From Caballeronia megalochromosomata (GTDB lineage Bacteria; Pseudomonadota; Gammaproteobacteria; Burkholderiales; Burkholderiaceae): a stretch of 50,011 bases of DNA. Both the position numbers and the translations under genes were made by a program. The notes below the pieces were generated by a model. The model was not told where the DNA came from. It worked only from the letters and a program-made list of their open reading frames with translations, and made no database searches. The stretch is taken from NCBI GenBank assembly GCA_001580565.1, contig LRBF01000151.1, forward strand, positions 1 to 50,011, read 5' to 3'. Shown here in pieces: positions 44,472-50,011 of the stretch. Numbering within the stretch: position 1 is the first letter of the stretch; each line of letters begins with the position of its first letter.

Positions 44472-45611
44472 TCAGAGTGAAATGCCGGTGATGGCATGTA
44501 TTGTGCCCTTGTAGCGCTCGACGACATTTTTTTCGTCGAACTCGCGGGCGACTTTTTCGCGGCCGCGCTGCGCCATCGCTTCACGCTCGCCGTGAGAGAG
44601 CGTGAGCATGCGCTCGAGCGCCTCTGTCAGGCTGTCGGCGCTCTTCACCTCGCAGAGCAGGCCGTTTTCGCCATGCTCGACGACCTCGCGGCAGCCCGGC
44701 ACGTCGGTGGCGACGATCGGGCGGCCCATCGCCGAGGCCTCCATCAGCGTGCGCGGCACGCCTTCGCGGTACGAGGGCAGCACGACGCAATCGGCCGCGG
44801 CCACGAGCGGGCGCACGTCGTTCGCTTCGCCCAGATATTCGACAATATTCTCCGCTTCCCACTCCTGCACATCCGTGCGGCTGATCGCGCTCGGATTGTC
44901 GACGCCGACTGGCCCGAGCAACTGGAAACGCGCGTGCGGAAATTTCGCGCGAATCCTGCGCGCGGCTTCGACATATTCCGCGACGCCCTTATCCCACAGC
45001 AGCCGCCCGATCAGAATGAACACGAAATCCTCGCGCGCGGGCAGCGGCTGAAACGCGAATTCATCGAGATCGACGCCTTCGCCGTGCAGACGCCGCGCGC
45101 GATCCGGATGCGCGAGCAGATTTTCATGCAGGAAAGCCTGCTGATCGTCGCGATTCAGAAACCACACTTCGCGCGGAAAGCGGAACGCGAAACGGTACAG
45201 GCGCTTGGCGACCTGCGCCGTGCGGCTCTTCTGGATGAAAACGTAGCCGAGGCCCGTCGTGACCGCGATCGACGGCACGCGCGCGAGCATCGCGGCGAGC
45301 GAGCCGTAGATGTTCGGCTTGATCGTGTAGTGAAACACGATATGCGGGCGCGTCGCGCGATATTCGCGATAGAGCGCGGCGAGCGTCTTCAGGTCCTGGC
45401 GCGGGTCCGTTCCCTTCGATGCGACCGGCAACTCGACACAGCGGCAGCCCATCTCCGTGAGCGGCTCGAAGGTGCGATCGCGCGGCGCGATGATCGTCAC
45501 TTGCGCGCCGCGCGCGGCGAGCATGCGCAGCACGCCCTGACGGTAGGTATAGATCGCCCAGGCCGTGTTGCAGACGAGGGCAATGCGAAGACTCGACTTT
45601 TCTTTCGTCAT
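44472..45611 (-). CDS. Family 4 glycosyltransferase (GT-B fold)
   Basis: 379 residues from ATG 45611 (MTKEKSSLRIALVCNTAWAI); an ATG eight codons earlier is possible and neither has a strong ribosome-binding site. N-terminal acceptor domain with VVFHYTIKPNIYGSLAAMLA-type sequence (HIVFHYTIKPN), C-terminal donor domain with FVFILIGRLLWDKGVAEYVE (G-R-L-x-x-x-K-G), VVLPSYREGVPRTLMEASAM (E-G-x-P-x-x-x-x-E) and ATDVPGCREVV. The 'H-Y-T-I-K-P-N-I-Y-G' start is seen in PglA/RfaB-like transferases that add GalNAc or galactose. The donor is unproven, but UDP-galactose from the neighbouring GalE fits. Confidence 0.92.
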   Translation of the reverse strand: MTKEKSSLRIALVCNTAWAIYTYRQGVLRMLAARGAQVTIIAPRDRTFEPLTEMGCRCVELPVASKGTDPRQDLKTLAALYREYRATRPHIVFHYTIKPNIYGSLAAMLARVPSIAVTTGLGYVFIQKSRTAQVAKRLYRFAFRFPREVWFLNRDDQQAFLHENLLAHPDRARRLHGEGVDLDEFAFQPLPAREDFVFILIGRLLWDKGVAEYVEAARRIRAKFPHARFQLLGPVGVDNPSAISRTDVQEWEAENIVEYLGEANDVRPLVAAADCVVLPSYREGVPRTLMEASAMGRPIVATDVPGCREVVEHGENGLLCEVKSADSLTEALERMLTLSHGEREAMAQRGREKVAREFDEKNVVERYKGTIHAITGISL

Positions 45612-45720
45612 CCGGAAGTCATGGTTCGACGGCATCGATCGCGCGAGATGCTGCACGCGGATTCGCCGTGCGCTCAACGTAGCGCAAAACTAAAGGAAAA
45701 CAATTCGACAAAAATCATTG

Positions 45721-46527
45721 CTACGCCGACGACGCGGTCTTCAACAGCCGCGCCTTCAGGCCGCGCAACGCGCGATACGGCAGGACGAGATGCGCGATGC
45801 TTTTCGCGACGCCCGCCCAGTCGAGCGGATTCGTCACGCGCAGATGGCGCAATTGCAGCCGCAGTGTCGACATCACCTGCGCGCGCCGCTTCGTCGCGCT
45901 GATGCCGGATTCGTTCAGCTCGTAGAAGAGGCCGAACTCGGGCAGGTTCGCGCCGTCGTGCCGCTGTAGCAGCCGCAGCACCAGATCGAGATCCTCGGCC
46001 GCGCGATACTGCGCGCGATAGTTGCCCGCCTCGATCACGGCGTCGATGCGCAGCATCAGCGACGGATGCGTGAAGCACGTGCGCGCGAGCATCATGCGGC
46101 GGATCGCGGCGGGCTCGGTCGGCGGCCGCAGGTCGAAGAGCGGCGCGCCTTCCGTCGACACGACATGCGTCCACATGCCCAGCACCGCCACGCGCGCATG
46201 CGCCTCCAGATACGCGCGCTGCTTCGCGAGACGGCCGGGCGTCGCGAGATCGCCCGCGTCGATGCGCGCCGCATAGCGTACGCCGCGCGCCGCGAGCGCC
46301 GCGATGCCCGCTTCGAGCGCGCGCTCGATGCCGCCGTTTTGCGGCATCCGCAGAATTTCGATGCGCATGCCGTCGATGACGGGCGCGACGATCGGCGGCG
46401 TGCTGCCATCGTCGACGATCAGCACGTTCACCGCCGACGTTTCCCGGAACGACGCGAGCGTGCGTTCGACATCGGCCTGGCCGTTGAACGCGGGCATCAA
46501 GACGGCGACATCGGATAGATCGTTCAT
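45721..46527 (-). CDS. Family 2 glycosyltransferase
   Basis: 268 residues from ATG 46527, which overlaps the wzx stop by four bases (ATGA). GT-A fold: VAVLMPAFNGQADVERTLAS, NVLIVDDGSTPP, PQNGGIERALEAGIAALAAR, YAARIDAGDLATPGRLAKQR (D-A-G-D metal site) and AAEDLDLVLRLLQR (E-D acceptor motif). The C-terminal 60 residues include a basic amphipathic region (RRAQVMSTLRLQLRHLR) that could touch the membrane. Such enzymes extend the lipid-linked unit at the cytoplasmic face. Substrate unknown. Confidence 0.92.
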   Translation of the reverse strand: MNDLSDVAVLMPAFNGQADVERTLASFRETSAVNVLIVDDGSTPPIVAPVIDGMRIEILRMPQNGGIERALEAGIAALAARGVRYAARIDAGDLATPGRLAKQRAYLEAHARVAVLGMWTHVVSTEGAPLFDLRPPTEPAAIRRMMLARTCFTHPSLMLRIDAVIEAGNYRAQYRAAEDLDLVLRLLQRHDGANLPEFGLFYELNESGISATKRRAQVMSTLRLQLRHLRVTNPLDWAGVAKSIAHLVLPYRALRGLKARLLKTASSA

Positions 46528-47786
46528 GCGCGCAGCCGCAAACGGATGTAATAGAAGTTCACCGAAGCCGCCGCGACATAGCCCGCCGCGAGCCCGATCA
46601 GCGCGCCGTAGCCTTCGATGCGCGGAATCGTGAACCAGTTCACCGCGAATGCGACGGCCAGCGCGAACAGCCATTTCGACAACAGCACGTACTTCGCCTG
46701 ATATTTCAGCACGACGAGATTGCCGATCGCCTCGATGCCCGCCGGCACGGACAGCCACACGGCCCAGCGGAAAATATCGGCGGCGCCGGCGTAGTTCGGG
46801 CCGAACACGCGCGCGATGATGAAGCCCGCGAGCGCGTCGAGGACGGCGGCGCCCGCGATCATCAGCGCGGCGGTCATCGCGAAAAGGCGCACGAGGTTGC
46901 GTCTGAGGCGCGCGGTTTCCTGCACGCGATACACGAACGCGGGCGCGATGGTCTGCGCGAGCATCAGCGCGAGCGCGATCCAGTTCTCGTTCAACTGCTG
47001 CGCGGCGGAGTACAGCCCGAGCTCAGCGAACGACACGCGATGCGCGAGCATCAGCCGGTCGAGCTTGAGAAACAGATACATGCAGATGAGTCCGAGCCAG
47101 AACACCGTACCCGCGCTCGCGAAATGTCTGAACAGTGCGCGATCGAAGCGCCAGCCGAGCGTGCCGCCGTGACGGCGCATGTAATACACGACGAGCGCGG
47201 CGCTGATCGCCGCGGCTTCGAGCGCCCAGAGCCAGCCGAAACGCGACGGCGCGGCGGCGGCGCGCACGAGCGCGAAGACGAGCGCCGCCTTGACGATGGC
47301 CGCCGCCATGCTCGCGATGAGCTGCGGCTTGCTGTACGTGAGACTTTGCAGCCACGAATTGACGACGCCGATGAACGGCTCGCGAAAGAGCATCGTGACG
47401 GCGAGGCCCGCGAGCATCAGACCGACCATCGGATCGGTGCCGCCCGCCGCGATCCAGAGCCACGTCACGCCGAGCGCGACGATCGAGACGCCCATGCGCA
47501 GCACGAACGCGCTGCCGAGCACCGCGCCGGCTTCGGCGGGCGGGCGGTTGACGATCGTCGGCACGAGAATCTCCGCGCCGCAGACCCAGGTGATCGGCGC
47601 GATCACGAGCAGAAGCGTGTTCGCGTACTGCCATTTGCCGAAATCGTCGGGACCGAGATAGCGCGCGAGCAGCCCTGAAATGACGATCGCGACCGCGATC
47701 TGCGTGAGCCGCTCGAGCCCGAGCCAGACGATATTGGCGAGCGCCCGGGCGACGTCCGGATTGCCGGAGCGCGTCAACACCTTCAT
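46524..47786 (-). CDS. wzx: Wzx-type repeat-unit flippase
   Basis: 420 residues, about twelve hydrophobic helices, from ATG 47786 (MKVLTRSGNPDVARALANIV). N-terminal part: ERLTQIAVAIVISGLLARYL then GPDDFGKWQYANTLLLVIAP, the usual 'G-x-x-x-F-G-x-x-x-x' of the polysaccharide transporter (MOP/PST) family. It should flip undecaprenyl-linked EPS units to the periplasm. First gene of the operon wzx-GT2-GT4-galE-wecA-like. Its promoter must lie in the 455-base gap shared with manB. Confidence 0.9.
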   Translation of the reverse strand: MKVLTRSGNPDVARALANIVWLGLERLTQIAVAIVISGLLARYLGPDDFGKWQYANTLLLVIAPITWVCGAEILVPTIVNRPPAEAGAVLGSAFVLRMGVSIVALGVTWLWIAAGGTDPMVGLMLAGLAVTMLFREPFIGVVNSWLQSLTYSKPQLIASMAAAIVKAALVFALVRAAAAPSRFGWLWALEAAAISAALVVYYMRRHGGTLGWRFDRALFRHFASAGTVFWLGLICMYLFLKLDRLMLAHRVSFAELGLYSAAQQLNENWIALALMLAQTIAPAFVYRVQETARLRRNLVRLFAMTAALMIAGAAVLDALAGFIIARVFGPNYAGAADIFRWAVWLSVPAGIEAIGNLVVLKYQAKYVLLSKWLFALAVAFAVNWFTIPRIEGYGALIGLAAGYVAAASVNFYYIRLRLRA

Positions 47787-48241
47787 GCGGCCCGCCCTGC
47801 CATGCAGGCGGGCATGCGGCGTGCTACCCAAGCCTGACCGCCCAAGAAGCGTGCGTTATCGGTCAAGTTTTGTGTGTTTGCACGCAGACGCGCCTCATTC
47901 GAAGGCATCGAGGCGAAAGAGCGTTTGAGCATTGGATTAGAATGAACGCGCAGGCTTTGACCGCCGCGCGCAGCCACGAGAGCGCCGAAAGACAGCGATT
48001 ATAAGTGCGATCCGCGGCCCGCCCGCTGCGCCGGTTTTGCATCCGCTGGTTTTGCATCCATTTGCTTCGAATTGTTTCTTTCGTATTGATTTAACAGACG
48101 CATAGGCAAAATTCGTACGTCACCTGGCAGTCGTTCGCGCGCAATGCACGCTGCACTGGCGCGCCCACCGTCACGACCTGCATGCCCTCATGGCTGCATC
48201 GCCGAGAAACCATCAATTAATAGAGAAGAGGTAGCCATCTC
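47787..48241. other. Divergent promoter region of wzx and manB
   Basis: 455 bases between two divergent operons. AT-rich words occur near 48,055-48,110, e.g. TTGCTT (48063-48068) and TATTGA (48085-48090) separated by 16 bases, a weak promoter candidate for manB. GAGG at 48228-48231 serves the manB start. No operator repeat was recognised. Confidence 0.45.
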
Positions 48242-49642
48242 ATGAGCCAAGTTTCCCAATCCATCTTCAAGGCCTACGACATTCGCGGCATCGTCGGCAA
48301 GACGGTCGACAAGGACGTCGCGAAGAGCATCGGCCAGGCCTTCGGCAGCGAGATCAAGAAGCAGGGCGGCGACTCGGTCGTGGTCGCGCGCGACGGGCGT
48401 CTGTCGGGCCCGGAACTCGTCGGCGCGCTCGCGGATGGCCTCCGCGCGGCGGGCGTCGATGTCGTCGATGTCGGCATGGTGCCCACGCCCGTCGGCTACT
48501 TCGCGGCGAGCGTGCCGCTGCCGTTGCCCTCGGGCGAGCGTCGCGTGGATTCGTGCATCGTCGTGACGGGCAGCCACAATCCGCCCGACTACAACGGCTT
48601 CAAGATGGTGCTGCGCGGCGCGGCGATCTACGGCGAGCAGATCCAGGGCTTGTACAAGCGCATTGTCGACAGCGACTTCACGACGGGCGAAGGCACGTAC
48701 ACCGAGTTCGACGTGTCGCAGATGTATCTCGACCGCATCACGTCGGACGTGAAGCCGGTGCGCGGGATGAAGATCGTCGTCGATACGGGCAACGGCGTCG
48801 CGGGCGGTCTTGCGCCGAAGCTGTTCAAGGCGCTCGGCTGCGAGCTGGTCGAACTGTTCACGGAAATCGACGGCACCTTCCCGAACCATCACCCGGACCC
48901 GGCGCACCCGGAAAATCTGCAGGACGTAATCAAGGCGCTCAAGGAAACGGATGCCGAAGTCGGCTTCGCATTCGATGGCGACGGCGACCGTCTGGGCGTC
49001 GTGACGAAAGACGGGCAGGTCATCTATCCGGATCGCCAGTTGATGCTGTTCGCGCAGGAAGTGCTCTCGCGCAACAAGGGCGGCCAGATCATTTATGACG
49101 TGAAGTGCACGCGCAATCTGGCGAAGTGGGTGCGCGACCAGGGCGGCGAGCCGGTGATGTGGAAGACGGGCCATTCCCTCGTGAAGGCGAAACTGCGCGA
49201 AACCGGCGCGCCGCTCGCGGGCGAGATGAGCGGCCACGTGTTCTTCAAGGACCGCTGGTATGGCTTCGACGATGGCCTGTACACCGGCGCGCGCATGCTC
49301 GAAATCCTGTCGCGCGTGGCGGATCCGAGCAAGCTGCTCAACGATCTGCCGAATTCGCTGTCGACGCCTGAGTTGCAGCTAAAGCTGGAAGAGGGCGAGA
49401 ATTTCGAGCTGATTGCGCGTCTGCAGAAATCGGCGAAGTTCACCGGCGCGGATGATGTGCTGACGATCGATGGGTTGCGGGTGGAATATCCGGATGGATT
49501 CGGGCTGGCGCGGTCGTCGAATACGACGCCGGTCGTTGTGATGCGCTTCGAAGCGGATAGTGACGCTGCGCTCAAGCGGATTCAGGAGGATTTTCGTCGC
49601 GTGATTCTGGCGGAGAAGCCGGATGCGAAATTGCCGTTTTAA
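48242..49642 (+). CDS. manB: Phosphomannomutase / phosphoglucomutase
   Basis: 466 residues. Alpha-D-phosphohexomutase: ISQSIFKAYDIRGIVG-like start (FKAYDIRGIVGKTV), phosphoserine loop VVTGSHNPPDYNGFKM (T-G-S-H-N-P), metal site AFDGDGDRLGVVT (D-G-D-G-D-R), sugar loop LAGEMSGHVFFKDRWYGFDD (G-E-M-S-G-H) and C-terminal phosphate loop GLARSSNTTPVVVMRFEA (R-S-S-N-T). The pattern is of AlgC/ManB enzymes that use both mannose and glucose phosphates. It converts mannose-6-phosphate to mannose-1-phosphate between the two ManC reactions. Transcribed away from wzx. Confidence 0.96.
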   Translation: MSQVSQSIFKAYDIRGIVGKTVDKDVAKSIGQAFGSEIKKQGGDSVVVARDGRLSGPELVGALADGLRAAGVDVVDVGMVPTPVGYFAASVPLPLPSGERRVDSCIVVTGSHNPPDYNGFKMVLRGAAIYGEQIQGLYKRIVDSDFTTGEGTYTEFDVSQMYLDRITSDVKPVRGMKIVVDTGNGVAGGLAPKLFKALGCELVELFTEIDGTFPNHHPDPAHPENLQDVIKALKETDAEVGFAFDGDGDRLGVVTKDGQVIYPDRQLMLFAQEVLSRNKGGQIIYDVKCTRNLAKWVRDQGGEPVMWKTGHSLVKAKLRETGAPLAGEMSGHVFFKDRWYGFDDGLYTGARMLEILSRVADPSKLLNDLPNSLSTPELQLKLEEGENFELIARLQKSAKFTGADDVLTIDGLRVEYPDGFGLARSSNTTPVVVMRFEADSDAALKRIQEDFRRVILAEKPDAKLPF

Positions 49643-50011
49643 GCGGCTTCGCCGGACGTCGTAGCTGTGTTGACGCGCTTGGGCTTCTGTGGATGGCCTG
49701 ATTTCGCGTCGGTTTATTGGTGTTGCCCCTGTGCGGGGCGGCACCTACTTTCTTTGCTGCTGCAAAGAAAGTAGGCAAAGAAAGCAGCTTTCCCATCCAA
49801 AGTGCTTCACGCCGGCCGCGGCACAGGCGATTGGCTGAATGGCCCGGCAATAGCGAGTGCCCTCAAAGGTCTCACCGGGCTTGGATCGCGCACGGTCTGT
49901 TACATCGCGCCACGCGCGTGGCTGGTTCAGCACGAAACGGCTCCGGCCCGCTTCGCGGCCGATGGGTCAATCGGGTCTGCGTGCGCTTCTGCGTTTCTCT
50001 TTTCTCGTCGG
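49643..50011. other. Intergenic end of the window with a Burkholderia-type repeat
   Basis: No gene. It holds the hairpin at 49744-49775, then GC-rich sequence to the window edge which I also recognise as a type of recurrent intergenic DNA in this group. No reliable reading frame; a minus-strand frame of about 60-90 codons runs through the repeat and is unlikely to be real. Confidence 0.5.
49744..49775. repeat. Dispersed hairpin repeat
   Basis: CCTACTTTCTTTGC, loop TGCT, then the exact complement GCAAAGAAAGTAGG: a perfect 14-pair stem about 100 bases after manB. I recognise this as a repeat scattered through Burkholderia-group genomes. It may also help end the manB transcript, though no T-run follows it. 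Confidence 0.8.

Noticed and set aside
1..50011. CRISPR arrays, rRNA and intact tRNA genes, riboswitches.
   Set aside because: No regularly spaced repeats, rRNA sequence, foldable tRNA or known riboswitch core was seen anywhere in the window.

Overview
The window looks like a chromosomal segment of a Burkholderiaceae bacterium, most likely a Caballeronia or Paraburkholderia type. The evidence is strongly GC-biased codon use in the core genes, an O-antigen gene order matching Burkholderia wbiG-wbiH-wbiI, a cepacian-like exopolysaccharide (EPS) gene set, and a hairpin repeat near 49.75 kb that I recognise from Burkholderia-group intergenic DNA. The genus is inferred; no rRNA or tRNA gene is visible to test it.

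Region 1 (about 1-17,270) is an eroded, lower-GC accessory island. It opens with a decayed, internally deleted copy of the wbiH leader and gene; the intact locus lies in the same orientation at 20,950-22,116. The island then holds a damaged IS5-family element, a tyrosine recombinase with a C-terminal Fis-like helix-turn-helix (HTH), two distant paralogues resembling NERD nuclease domains but lacking the usual active-site residues, a protein with two tandem ParB-like HTH repeats, a two-helix membrane protein, a Zn-finger protein with a possible OB fold, a plasmid-type unknown and a Phd/VapC-type toxin-antitoxin pair. Long stretches between them have no convincing gene. Together they look like the remains of one or more integrated plasmid-like elements.

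Region 2 (17,277-25,066) is an O-antigen segment: an O-antigen ligase/polymerase-like protein, two gene remnants, a family-2 glycosyltransferase, then the NAD-sugar epimerase/reductase, lipid-carrier sugar-phosphate transferase and 4,6-dehydratase trio (wbiG-wbiH-wbiI, equivalent to Pseudomonas wbpV-wbpL-wbpM), and a family-9-like glycosyltransferase.

Region 3 (25,027-30,711) is regulatory: a LysR regulator, a PAP2-family membrane phosphatase, and two GlxA-type AraC regulators on either side of a GDP-mannose hydrolase gene (gmm) and an AT-rich spacer.

Region 4 (30,855-49,642) is an EPS locus. On the plus strand it has manC, a polyisoprenyl-phosphate hexose-1-phosphate transferase, wza and wzc. 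Next come two small secreted proteins, a Wzy-like polymerase on the minus strand and a hydrolase pair. A five-gene minus-strand operon follows (wzx, two glycosyltransferases, galE, and a WecA-like initiating transferase), and manB is divergent from it. manB and manC make GDP-mannose, galE makes UDP-galactose, the initiating transferases load the lipid carrier, the glycosyltransferases extend the unit, Wzx flips it, Wzy polymerises it and Wza-Wzc export it. No wzb phosphatase gene and no UDP-glucose dehydrogenase gene is visible in the window.
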